NCBI GenBank assembly: GCA_903959115.1
Contig: CAJBVU010000115.1
Span: forward strand, 1-8,645
Length of the DNA stretch: 8,645 nucleotides
Direction of reading: 5' to 3'
From: an uncultured Bacteroidota bacterium
GTDB taxonomy: Bacteria; Bacteroidota; Bacteroidia; NS11-12g; UBA955
In this document: piece by piece, positions 1-7,187 of the stretch
How positions within the stretch are numbered: position 1 is the first letter of the stretch
Layout: every line of letters starts with the position of its first letter
The notes under the pieces: generated by a model
The model's input: the letters and a program-made list of their open reading frames with translations, nothing else
Told to the model about the DNA's origin: nothing
Databases searched by the model: none
Program-made: the position numbers and the translations under genes

Positions 1-2754
1 CCAACAAAAATGGATGCGTCTGCTCAGAATCAACTGATCGTTAGGGCGGACGATATTAAGCTGAAAGAAACCGGATTGCAGTTGATTGATTCCCGTGGCA
101 AATTGCTGGGGGCGAAATATCAAATCAATGGTTCTATTTTAGGGTTTCAATTTCATGATTCGATTTCTTCAGCGGAAAGGTTGCGCTGCATCCAAAATGG
201 TTTTGAGATCGATCCATTTGTGACCATTCAAGCCAATAACTTTTATTTTCCTCGCATGGTGAATGAGCACATCGTGAATTCGGATTACGACGCTTTTGGA
301 AATGTCTATTTCTATGGGGCCGGAATTAGTTGGCGACAGAAAGTATGCAAATATTCCCCCGATGGGACACTGCTATGGACCGTTGTTGGCACCCCAATGA
401 ATGTCTATTTGCGATTCAATTCGGGTCCCTTCGGGACAATTCGCGTGGATCGTTGCACAGGCAAAATTTATTGCATGGCAGGGTCGGGTCCGCCCGCCTA
501 TTGGCGAATTTCCACAGATGGTGAAAATGATCATTACTGGTCAAAGCCCGTTGAGCCGGAGCCAAGTAAAGAGTTCTTTGATATCAATTTTGTGACGAAA
601 TTGAAAAGTGTCGCGTTTTATTGCGGAGCACACAAGAAAAATACCGCGGTTTATAATGTTGTTGATTCTTGGCCTGTCGCGAGGGAAGTTTGCGTAACGA
701 AAGATTCAACGGTAGGATTTGGAACCGATATTAGACAGCTCGGAAGAGATTATGTCCATTCCGCCATTGATGATTTTGGGAACAGTTTCGCACTTCTGAC
801 CCAGGGTATGGATTCCACCAATGGAAAATATAATTATTCCAATAAGCTGGTGCGTATCGATGAAGATTTTACAAAAACGTTTTGGGAAAAGAAGTGGGGA
901 TTTACCTCATTTTGGGAGTATTCAAATTCCGTTGTCATTTCCAATCGCGGACCAAAAACGATCTTCAGTAAGTGGTATGTCCATAATCGATTCAATGCGC
1001 TAGCCGTGTATGATCACTATTTGTATGTTTTTGATGGAAAACATTTTGCAGCGTTTGACAAGAAAGATGGAAGTCGTTTGGCCGTAGATTCTATCGCCCA
1101 TTTGCCCGTCGTTCACAACAGCGGTATCGCAGTGGATTCCTGCAATTATTTGTATTTGGGCGCCGATAGCGGCAGGGTTTACGTGTATCAATTTGATGGT
1201 TCCAAATTCAATGCGGTGAAAGTGATTCAAGTGGTTTCCGATACCACAAGAAATTGTAGGGTATACGACGTGGTTTATAATTACGATGCCCATATGATTT
1301 ATGTGTCGGGCGATAGTTTTGCCGCGGCGGTGGATTGTGGGACGCCTTGTGGGAACAAGATTCGACTTGAAACCAGCAGCTACAGGAGTTGTGGCGATCC
1401 ATTGTGGGCGAAGATCATCAAGCCAGACAGCAGTCTAACCTATACTTTTGAGTGGAGAAAGCCCCTGAAAAACACCTTGGTGCGTTCTGTGACCGGGAAG
1501 TTTAAATTTTCCGATACGCTAAGTAGTCTGACTCCCAATACGAATTATCGACTTTACGTTTTCGTTTCCCCGTTCTGCACCGGTACTTTCAAAACCAAAA
1601 ATTTCGAGGTCAAAAACTCATTCGACAGTGTAATCAATCTTTCCATTTGTCAGGCCGATACCCTTTTGCATAACGGCAAGCGATCGTTCCAAACCGGTAA
1701 ATACATCGACTCGTTGAAAACCTATTTCGGTTGTGATTCCATCGTGACCTATAATTTGAAGGTGCTATCCCGTAGTTTCGTTGATACTTTAGCCAATATT
1801 TGTTTGGGCGATAGCTTTGTGATGTGGGGCCGTGCTTTTCGTTCTACCGGGGTTTATCATGATACTTTGATCAACTATTTGGGCTGCGACTCCATTACTT
1901 CGTTGCGTTTGCGGGTTTCGTTCGATAGTATTTATCAGTCCTTTTCGATTTGTTTGGGTGATACAGTTTGGGTGGGTGGTCATGGTTATGCCAAAACGGG
2001 TTTGTATTCAGATACGTTCCAAAGTAGTAAGTTGTGCGATTCCATCGTGGTGACAAAGTTGATTGTGAATTTGCCGACGACAAAATTGAGTCAGTTCGTT
2101 TTCTGTAATGTGGACTCGATGAGTTATCGGGGCAAGAAGTATGCGTTGCCTTTCAAATTGCGCGATACGTTGCAAACGTGGCAGGGCTGCGATTCCGTAT
2201 TTTTGTTAGAAGTCGATGGCCATTGGGTAACGGCCGATTTTGATGTCGATTCCTCTGCTTTCCCACTCTATCAATTCGTAAATAAATCTACCGGCGGCAA
2301 AGGGTATGATTGGGATTTTGGCGATTTCTCGATCTCTACAGCCACATCTCCCTCCCACACATATTCCAAATCTTACCAAGGAATCATCTATAAAATATGC
2401 TTGGTGGTAAAGGATGCGTTTGGCTGTGAAGACACGATTTGTAAGGATTTGTGGGTTCGGCCAATGAAGGATATTGTTATTCCTGAGGGGATTTCTCCCA
2501 ACGGTGATGGCGTAAATGATTCCCTAGATTTGGCTGGATTGTGGGCATTCCCGAACGCCGAATGGACCATTTTTAACCGGTGGGGACAGGTGGTGTTTCT
2601 GTCCGATGCTAAGAATCCAAGATCTTGGACGGGTCGGTGTGAGGCCAGCGGATGTAATGGTGGATTGTTGCCCGAAGGGGTCTATTTTATTGTCTTCGAT
2701 TACCACGATGGCGTTCATCAGCGGGTGTCGGCCAATATTTATCTGAAGCGGTAG
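1..2754 (+). CDS. Large secreted multidomain protein with T9SS type B (gliding-motility-type) C-terminal sorting domain, 5' partial
   Basis: The frame is open through the left edge: three codons (P-T-K) precede the first ATG at 10. No signal peptide is visible, so the true start is probably upstream. Residue numbers below count from that ATG (914 aa visible). Residues about 90-440 carry repeated D-x-x-G-N-x-Y-like strands (around 92-101, 254-260, 375-383) that resemble beta-propeller blades. Residues about 450-535 look like an Ig/FN3-type beta domain. Residues 538-735 form four repeats of about 50 residues with cysteine pairs. Residues about 739-818 form a PKD-like domain (YDWDFGD at 766-772). 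Residues about 822-914 match the CHU_C/TIGR04131 sorting domain, with SPNGDGVND at 829-837, FNRWGQVVF at 855-863 and PEGVYFIVF at 888-896. From family knowledge, such proteins cross the outer membrane by T9SS and stay on the surface or are released. The exact role is unknown; adhesin or surface-layer function is inference. Confidence 0.9.
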   Translation, partial: PTKMDASAQNQLIVRADDIKLKETGLQLIDSRGKLLGAKYQINGSILGFQFHDSISSAERLRCIQNGFEIDPFVTIQANNFYFPRMVNEHIVNSDYDAFGNVYFYGAGISWRQKVCKYSPDGTLLWTVVGTPMNVYLRFNSGPFGTIRVDRCTGKIYCMAGSGPPAYWRISTDGENDHYWSKPVEPEPSKEFFDINFVTKLKSVAFYCGAHKKNTAVYNVVDSWPVAREVCVTKDSTVGFGTDIRQLGRDYVHSAIDDFGNSFALLTQGMDSTNGKYNYSNKLVRIDEDFTKTFWEKKWGFTSFWEYSNSVVISNRGPKTIFSKWYVHNRFNALAVYDHYLYVFDGKHFAAFDKKDGSRLAVDSIAHLPVVHNSGIAVDSCNYLYLGADSGRVYVYQFDGSKFNAVKVIQVVSDTTRNCRVYDVVYNYDAHMIYVSGDSFAAAVDCGTPCGNKIRLETSSYRSCGDPLWAKIIKPDSSLTYTFEWRKPLKNTLVRSVTGKFKFSDTLSSLTPNTNYRLYVFVSPFCTGTFKTKNFEVKNSFDSVINLSICQADTLLHNGKRSFQTGKYIDSLKTYFGCDSIVTYNLKVLSRSFVDTLANICLGDSFVMWGRAFRSTGVYHDTLINYLGCDSITSLRLRVSFDSIYQSFSICLGDTVWVGGHGYAKTGLYSDTFQSSKLCDSIVVTKLIVNLPTTKLSQFVFCNVDSMSYRGKKYALPFKLRDTLQTWQGCDSVFLLEVDGHWVTADFDVDSSAFPLYQFVNKSTGGKGYDWDFGDFSISTATSPSHTYSKSYQGIIYKICLVVKDAFGCEDTICKDLWVRPMKDIVIPEGISPNGDGVNDSLDLAGLWAFPNAEWTIFNRWGQVVFLSDAKNPRSWTGRCEASGCNGGLLPEGVYFIVFDYHDGVHQRVSANIYLKR
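1621..2214 (+). repeat. Four tandem ~50-residue protein repeats, each with a cysteine pair
   Basis: This is a protein-level repeat inside the secreted protein, at residues about 538-585, 590-636, 638-686 and 691-735. The pattern is roughly C-x-(G/A/V)-D, then a short hairpin ending in G-x-Y-x-D-(T/S)-(L/F), then (G/L)-C-D-S-(I/V), then a final strand. The cysteines are at 547/575, 598/626, 648/676 and 699/727. Each pair is exactly 28 residues apart, and successive repeats are offset by 50-51 residues. The last repeat is the most diverged. Similar C-x-G-D...G-C-D-S-I-V units are common in large Bacteroidota surface proteins. A disulphide within each repeat is inferred, not shown. Confidence 0.85.
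2473..2754 (+). other. Region encoding the T9SS type B sorting domain
   Basis: Codons 822-914 encode the terminal domain recognised by the type IX secretion system. The usual landmarks are an Asp/Asn-rich S-P-N-G-D-G-x-N-D loop, an aromatic F-N-R-W-G strand and a late G-V-Y-F strand. The segment between W873 and L887, which is usually a short W-D-G turn, is longer here and holds an extra cysteine pair (C877, C882). Confidence 0.88.
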
Positions 2755-2763
2755 TTTGATTCG

Positions 2764-2791
2764 CGGACGGCCCGGCTGCCTGTTTTTTTTT
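2764..2791 (+). terminator. Probable rho-independent terminator of the secreted-protein gene
   Basis: It begins 9 nt after the stop codon. Bases 2764-2771 can pair with 2775-2782 around a 3-nt loop, giving an 8-position GC-rich stem with two G-U pairs and one A-C mismatch. Nine T follow (2783-2791). The T run and the G-U pairs only work when read on the plus strand, so it should serve the upstream gene and not the converging hydrolase, which has no clear terminator of its own. Confidence 0.55.
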
Positions 2792-2796
2792 GATTT

Positions 2797-3816
2797 TCAC
2801 ATCTGCCCATCATCGACATCATGGATGAACTTGATCACGCCCGACATGAATACTTTTTGATCGTCCCACATCGACAAATGGCTACCGTTGGGGCAATAAA
2901 GAAATCGACCATTTTTAACCAATTTGCTTTGCTCTTCCATGGCTTTGGGGTCCATCGTATCGTACTTGGCGCCAATCATTAGGGTAGGGACAGCGATTTC
3001 GCTCAGACGGTCTTTGATGTCCCATTTTGCGAGGCGACCGCTAATGCCAAACTCACTGGGTCCCTGCATCATCGTATAGATTTCGCTATTTACGTGCTTA
3101 AAAGCGCGGTTCATGCCATCAGGCCAATTGTTAAGTCGACAAATATGCTCATGATAGAAGTTGGGCACAAGAAGTTCCATGTACCTTGGGTTTCCAAAAT
3201 CTTTTTTGGCTTCCAAGTCTTTGATTTCCGCGAGAACTTCGGGTTTCATCTGTTTGCCAAGGACTTCATCGGCGTATTTTCCATAATCGGGCGCGCTAGC
3301 CATCATGTTTGATATCAGCAGCCCTTTGAGATTTTTTTGATATTTTAACGCATACTCCATGGCAAGGATTCCGCCCCATGAATTGCCAAGGATGTAGAAA
3401 TTGCTGGCATCAGCTCCGATGGCTTTCCTTACCTGTTCAACTTCTTCAACAAATCGCGCATTGGTCCAAAGACTGCTATCCTTGGGTTGGTCACTGTAAT
3501 AAGAACCCAACTGATCGTATTCGTAAAATTCAAAACTCTCCCGCTGAAAAAACGTCTCAAAACATTCCATGTATTCATGCGTCATCGCTGGTCCACCATG
3601 TAAAAGCAGGACCTTGATTTTGCTGTTATTGCCAAATCGTTTGGTCCAAACATTGAAAGTCCCAACGGGTGTTGTAATGGGAATCAATCGCACACCGGCA
3701 GATTCAACGGTATCGCCATAATTGTAGTAGTCCGATGCGATTATTTCCTTAGCAGGCTTATTCTGACCGCAAGAGGATAAAATGAGAATGGCAAGGCAAT
3801 AGAGGAGCTGTTTCAT
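2797..3816 (-). CDS. Proline iminopeptidase-like alpha/beta hydrolase, predicted lipoprotein
   Basis: The protein has 339 aa and looks like a complete serine hydrolase of the prolyl aminopeptidase (S33) group. Members usually release N-terminal proline or related residues from small peptides; the real substrate here is unknown. From the chosen ATG, a short hydrophobic signal ends in a lipobox L-S-S-C with the lipidated cysteine at residue 16, so the enzyme should be anchored in the envelope. HGGP at 73-76 is the oxyanion-hole motif. GNSWGG at 144-149 holds the nucleophile Ser146. Asp286 (in GAKYDT) and His313 (in NGSH) complete a likely triad. Family members mostly have HGGPG and G-H-S-W-G-G, so the Ala after HGGP and the Asn before the Ser are mild departures. 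I chose the ATG at 3816 over a TTG at 3843 because it places the lipobox correctly. The start lies 4 nt after the helicase stop (TAA-AAAG-ATG), which suggests co-transcription and translational coupling. Confidence 0.92.
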   Translation of the reverse strand: MKQLLYCLAILILSSCGQNKPAKEIIASDYYNYGDTVESAGVRLIPITTPVGTFNVWTKRFGNNSKIKVLLLHGGPAMTHEYMECFETFFQRESFEFYEYDQLGSYYSDQPKDSSLWTNARFVEEVEQVRKAIGADASNFYILGNSWGGILAMEYALKYQKNLKGLLISNMMASAPDYGKYADEVLGKQMKPEVLAEIKDLEAKKDFGNPRYMELLVPNFYHEHICRLNNWPDGMNRAFKHVNSEIYTMMQGPSEFGISGRLAKWDIKDRLSEIAVPTLMIGAKYDTMDPKAMEEQSKLVKNGRFLYCPNGSHLSMWDDQKVFMSGVIKFIHDVDDGQM

Positions 3817-3820
3817 CTTT

Positions 3821-6160
3821 TTACAAAATCCGCATTTTGGCAAATTTCAGTACCAGTGTTTTTTGTCCCATTTGGTCGAATTGTACGATGGCTTTTGCGT
3901 TGGAGGCATCGCCTTCAATACTCACCACCTGACCCAATCCGAACCGTTGATGCTGCACTTTGTCGCCCACTTTCAATCCGCTGATATCACCTTCCACAAA
4001 ATTTGGGTCGATGGGAGGGACCGGAGGCGCCGCAGGCTTGCTAACGTTGAACAATTTTGCCGTTTTGGTTGGCTTGTCTTCTACTTTTTTGCTCGCATAT
4101 TGACTCCCGATGTAGCCACCGCTCGCTGCTCCAGTTCCAATATTGCTGCCAAATGGGGAAGCTGATTTCATGGAAGCCGTGCTCATGTCGAGGTACTGTG
4201 GGTCAATTTCTTGGATAAACCGACTGGGTTCGCAAGGGACCAAGCTGCCGTATTTGAATCTCGAAGTGGCAAAAGTCATGTAGCACTTGGTTTCTGCGCG
4301 GGTGATGGCCACATAAAACAATCGACGTTCCTCTTCGAGGTCGGCCCGAGAATGCAACGATAACTGACTTGGGAATAGATTTTCTTCGATGCCCACAATG
4401 AATACAACTGGGTATTCCAATCCTTTACTGGCGTGAATTGTCATCAAGGAAACGCAGTCTCTGTCGGGATCTTTGTCCTTTTGATCGTCCGTATACAGCG
4501 CAACATCTTCCAAGAAAATGGCCAAGTTCTTTTCTTTTTCGCTTTCATCGTCTTCAACAAATTGTTGAATTCCGTTTAATAGTTCCGTGATGTTCTCGTA
4601 TCGTGAAACGCCTTCTACCGATTTATCGTCGTAAAGCATCTTCAACAATCCCGTTTGTTTGGCCACATGCATCGCCAAGTCGTAGGCGTTGTGGGTCTCG
4701 AGCATCGTTTGGAAACTTTTGATCATCGTGGCGAAATTGTCGACCTTTCCAGCGCTTGCGCCCAATTCGGGTAGGCTGCTAGCGGATTTTACGACATCCC
4801 AAAGCGGGACGCCCAGTTCTGATGATTTTACGATGATTCGATTTACGGTAGTATCGCCAATTCCGCGACCGGGGTAATTGATGACGCGTTTTAGGGCTTC
4901 TTCGTCGGATGGATTGATAACCAATCGCAGGTAGCTGATGAGGTCTTTTACTTCCTTGCGTTGATAAAAGCTCATGCCTCCATAAATGCGGTAATCGATG
5001 CCTTGTCGGCGCAAACCTTCTTCAAAGGCGCGACTTTGGCTGTTGGTCCGATAAAGGATGGCGAAGGCTTTGTTGGGTAAATGTAGCTGATTTTTATCGT
5101 CGAAAATGGCATCGGCAACCCTCCGGGCTTCTTCGCCTTCGGTGGCGTTTCGCACAACTTTGATTTTCTCACCGATATCGTTGGCGGTCCAAACGTTTTT
5201 TTCTAGCTGCTTTTGGTTGTTTTTGATGACCGAACTAGCTGCATTGACGATATTCTGGGTAGATCGATAATTCTGTTCTAGTTTATAGGTTTTTACGTCG
5301 GGATAGTCTCTTTCGTAATTGAGGATGTTTTGGATGTTGGCCCCTCGGAACGCATAAATACTCTGCGCATCGTCGCCCACGACACAAATATTTTGATGCA
5401 CCGCCGCCAGTTTCTTTGTAATCATGTACTGCACGTGGTTGGTATCTTGATACTCATCCACCATGATGTATTTGAACTTGTGCTGCCATTTATTACACAC
5501 ATCCAAATGATTGTTGAGCAGTTTGTATGTATTCAAAAGGATATCGTCGAAGTCCATCGCGCCGGCCTTGAAGCATCGGGTGGTATATTCTAAGAAAATC
5601 TCCGAAAACTTGGACCGGTTTGCTGCTTTGTCTTGGTTCATTAGATCGACATTCTCGAAATAATTTTTGGCTTCGATGAGGTTGTTTTTTGCCATGCTGA
5701 TCCTGCCCAGGACCATGTTTGGCTTGTACATTTTATCATCCAAGTTCATCTCTTTGATGATGCCTTTGAGCAAGTTTTTGCTGTCTTCGCTATCGTAGAT
5801 GGTGAAATTGGCGGGATATCCCATTCGATCTGATTCTTGTCTAAGAATTCTAGCAAATACCGAGTGAAATGTACCCATCCAAAGGTTTCTGGCTTGGGGT
5901 CCGGCCACTTGTTCGATGCGATTTCGCATCTCTTTGGCCGCTTTGTTGGTGAACGTGAGTGCCAAAATGTTGAAAGGTTCGGCGCCTTTATGGAGCAAAA
6001 AAGCCATTCTGAAGGTAAGAACTCGCGTTTTGCCAGATCCGGCACCAGCAATAATCATGACGGGCCCATCTGTTTGCATGGCTGCTTCCTTCTGTGCTGG
6101 GTTGAGTTTGTCCAAATAAGGAGGAAGTTCTTGTGAGGTATTTTGGTCGGGCCAATGCAT
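3821..6160 (-). CDS. pcrA: ATP-dependent DNA helicase, UvrD/PcrA type (superfamily 1A)
   Basis: The protein has 779 aa, a normal length for a complete PcrA/UvrD. In the cytoplasm these 3'-5' helicases serve nucleotide excision and mismatch repair and clear obstacles from DNA. The motifs appear in order: Q motif LNPAQ (19-23), Walker A GAGSGKT (39-45), Ia LTFTNKAAKEM (68-78), Ib GTFHS (96-100), Walker B VDEYQDTN (234-241), III GDDAQSIYAFRGA (262-274), IV LEQNYRS (294-300), IVc around 393-406, V TIHASKGLEYPVVF (574-587), and VI EEERRLFYVAITRA (609-622). A low-complexity linker (about 663-727) leads to a C-terminal Tudor-like domain (728-779, GDKVQHQRFGLGQV), the part that contacts RNA polymerase in PcrA. 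I chose the ATG at 6160 over a GTG at 6178 because the GTG lies upstream of the likely -7 element. It is the first gene of a two-gene unit. UvrD or PcrA is a naming choice; I see no sign of Rep or RecB. Confidence 0.96.
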   Translation of the reverse strand: MHWPDQNTSQELPPYLDKLNPAQKEAAMQTDGPVMIIAGAGSGKTRVLTFRMAFLLHKGAEPFNILALTFTNKAAKEMRNRIEQVAGPQARNLWMGTFHSVFARILRQESDRMGYPANFTIYDSEDSKNLLKGIIKEMNLDDKMYKPNMVLGRISMAKNNLIEAKNYFENVDLMNQDKAANRSKFSEIFLEYTTRCFKAGAMDFDDILLNTYKLLNNHLDVCNKWQHKFKYIMVDEYQDTNHVQYMITKKLAAVHQNICVVGDDAQSIYAFRGANIQNILNYERDYPDVKTYKLEQNYRSTQNIVNAASSVIKNNQKQLEKNVWTANDIGEKIKVVRNATEGEEARRVADAIFDDKNQLHLPNKAFAILYRTNSQSRAFEEGLRRQGIDYRIYGGMSFYQRKEVKDLISYLRLVINPSDEEALKRVINYPGRGIGDTTVNRIIVKSSELGVPLWDVVKSASSLPELGASAGKVDNFATMIKSFQTMLETHNAYDLAMHVAKQTGLLKMLYDDKSVEGVSRYENITELLNGIQQFVEDDESEKEKNLAIFLEDVALYTDDQKDKDPDRDCVSLMTIHASKGLEYPVVFIVGIEENLFPSQLSLHSRADLEEERRLFYVAITRAETKCYMTFATSRFKYGSLVPCEPSRFIQEIDPQYLDMSTASMKSASPFGSNIGTGAASGGYIGSQYASKKVEDKPTKTAKLFNVSKPAAPPVPPIDPNFVEGDISGLKVGDKVQHQRFGLGQVVSIEGDASNAKAIVQFDQMGQKTLVLKFAKMRIL

Positions 6161-6166
6161 AAAACA

Positions 6167-6202
6167 CAAAAATACCACAGAAAAGTGATGCGATTTTCAC
6201 AA
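6167..6202 (-). promoter_or_regulatory. Candidate Bacteroidota-type promoter of the helicase-hydrolase unit
   Basis: TATTTTTG (6174-6167 on the minus strand) exactly fits the -7 consensus TAnnTTTG and ends 6 nt before the helicase ATG. The nearest upstream TTG (6202-6200) is 25 nt away, longer than the usual 17-23, so the -33 part is weak. The start point should fall very close to the ATG. Confidence 0.45.
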
Positions 6203-6210
6203 CTTGTAAA
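6196..6210. promoter_or_regulatory. Dyad between the divergent promoters, possible operator
   Basis: The core ACAACTTGT (6199-6207) is a perfect 4+1+4 palindrome. It extends to 7-bp arms with one mismatch (6196-6210). It contains the -33-like TTG of both divergent genes, back to back. A protein bound here could affect the helicase and the kinase together, but no regulator is identified and the dyad may simply come from two facing TTG elements. Confidence 0.35.
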
Positions 6211-6230
6211 CCTCCGTTTGTGTATCTTGC
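6204..6230 (+). promoter_or_regulatory. Candidate Bacteroidota-type promoter of the histidine kinase
   Basis: TTG at 6204-6206 is followed after 16 nt by TATCTTGC at 6223-6230, a near match to TAnnTTTG that looks like the common TATCTTTGC short of one T. The element ends 10 nt before the ATG at 6241, so the leader would be only a few bases long. Confidence 0.45.
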
Positions 6231-6240
6231 AACTATAATT

Positions 6241-7179
6241 ATGGTAATTTTGATTTTGCTCAATTCCGATTTGCTCTTACTGGTCTTGCTATTTATGGTG
6301 ATGGCAACGGCGGTGGTGAGTTTGCTTTGGTTTTTGCGCGAACGGAGGTTGTTGCGAAGTATTCAGGCGTTGATTGCGGAGGAGAAAATGGAGAATTTGG
6401 AGAGCAAGCACAGCAATCCCAAGGATATGAAAGAGGCGTTGAGGGCGTTGTTCGAAACAAGGAAAGATGAGTTGTTGCAGTTGCAGCGCTTAGAGAATTA
6501 TCGCAGGGACTATATTGGGAATGTGGCGCACGAATTGAAGACGCCCATTTTTTCGATTCAAGGATACATCGACTCAGTATTGGATGAGCCAGAGATGGAC
6601 GAAGAGATGCGAGAAAAGTTTCTCAAACGGGCCAATAAAAATGCCAGCAGATTGGGTCAGATAGTGAGTGATTTGGATACAATTACCAAATACGAAAGTG
6701 GATTTTTGGTGTTGAACATCCAGGCGTTTGACATGTTGGGTTTGGTGAATGAGGTTGCGGAATCATTGGAGTTACAGGCGCAGGAAAAACACATCTCGAT
6801 TCAAGTTCATGCCCAAGGCGATGGCAAAATGGTGATGGGCGATAGAGACCGATTGGCACAGGTGCTAACCAATTTGGGTTTTAACAGTATACGATATGGA
6901 GTGGAAGGTGGGAATACACGCTTTAGGCTTTCTAATATCGGTGAGCGAATGATGATTGAAGTGGCCGATAACGGAATTGGGATTCCAACGGAGCATCAGA
7001 ATAGGGTCTTTGAACGGTTTTTTAGGGTCGACAAGCATCGAAATAGAGCAACCGGTGGCAGTGGCTTGGGGTTGAGTATCTGCAAGCACATCGTGGAAGC
7101 GCATGGAGAAACCATTGATCTGATTAGTACCGAAGGCGCGGGGTCGGTGTTTACGTTCTCGCTAAAAACGGCGGATTGA
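6241..7179 (+). CDS. Membrane-anchored sensor histidine kinase without a visible sensor domain
   Basis: The protein has 312 aa with a complete HisKA-HATPase_c core of the PhoR-like Bacteroidota type. The first 31 residues are hydrophobic and broken only by N-S-D at 8-10. They form one membrane span (about 11-31) or a very short hairpin, so no periplasmic sensing domain exists. A charged, probably coiled-coil linker (about 33-88) follows in place of a clear HAMP domain. The H box is NVAHELKTPIF with phospho-acceptor His97. The N box is NLGFNSIRYG (211-220), G1 is DNGIGIP (243-249), the F box is FERFFRVD (257-264) and G2 is GGSGLGLSI (272-280). All catalytic boxes look intact. I chose the ATG at 6241; a GTG at 6220 in frame would place the start upstream of the likely -7 element. 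No response regulator lies next to it, so its partner is unknown. It is divergent from the helicase and converges on the transferase with only 8 nt between stops. Confidence 0.93.
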   Translation: MVILILLNSDLLLLVLLFMVMATAVVSLLWFLRERRLLRSIQALIAEEKMENLESKHSNPKDMKEALRALFETRKDELLQLQRLENYRRDYIGNVAHELKTPIFSIQGYIDSVLDEPEMDEEMREKFLKRANKNASRLGQIVSDLDTITKYESGFLVLNIQAFDMLGLVNEVAESLELQAQEKHISIQVHAQGDGKMVMGDRDRLAQVLTNLGFNSIRYGVEGGNTRFRLSNIGERMMIEVADNGIGIPTEHQNRVFERFFRVDKHRNRATGGSGLGLSICKHIVEAHGETIDLISTEGAGSVFTFSLKTAD

Positions 7180-7187
7180 TTTCTTGG

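Noticed and set aside
1000..1293. Minus-strand open frame of 97 codons inside the secreted-protein gene
   Set aside because: The composition is that of an antisense shadow, and the plus-strand frame there encodes convincing propeller-like strands.
3817..3843. Longer hydrolase reading frame from a TTG at 3843, overlapping the helicase end
   Set aside because: It would put a Cys- and Lys-containing stretch before the signal peptide. The ATG at 3816 gives a normal lipoprotein signal with the cysteine at residue 16.
6161..6178. GTG start for the helicase at 6178
   Set aside because: The six added residues are not needed for the family N-terminus, and this start lies upstream of the TATTTTTG element.
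6220..6240. GTG start for the kinase at 6220
   Set aside because: It would be upstream of the likely -7 element at 6223-6230. The ATG at 6241 gives a complete membrane anchor.
7180..7187. Possible terminator between the convergent kinase and transferase genes
   Set aside because: Only 8 nt separate the stops, with no hairpin and no T run, so termination must occur inside the opposite gene or by another mechanism.
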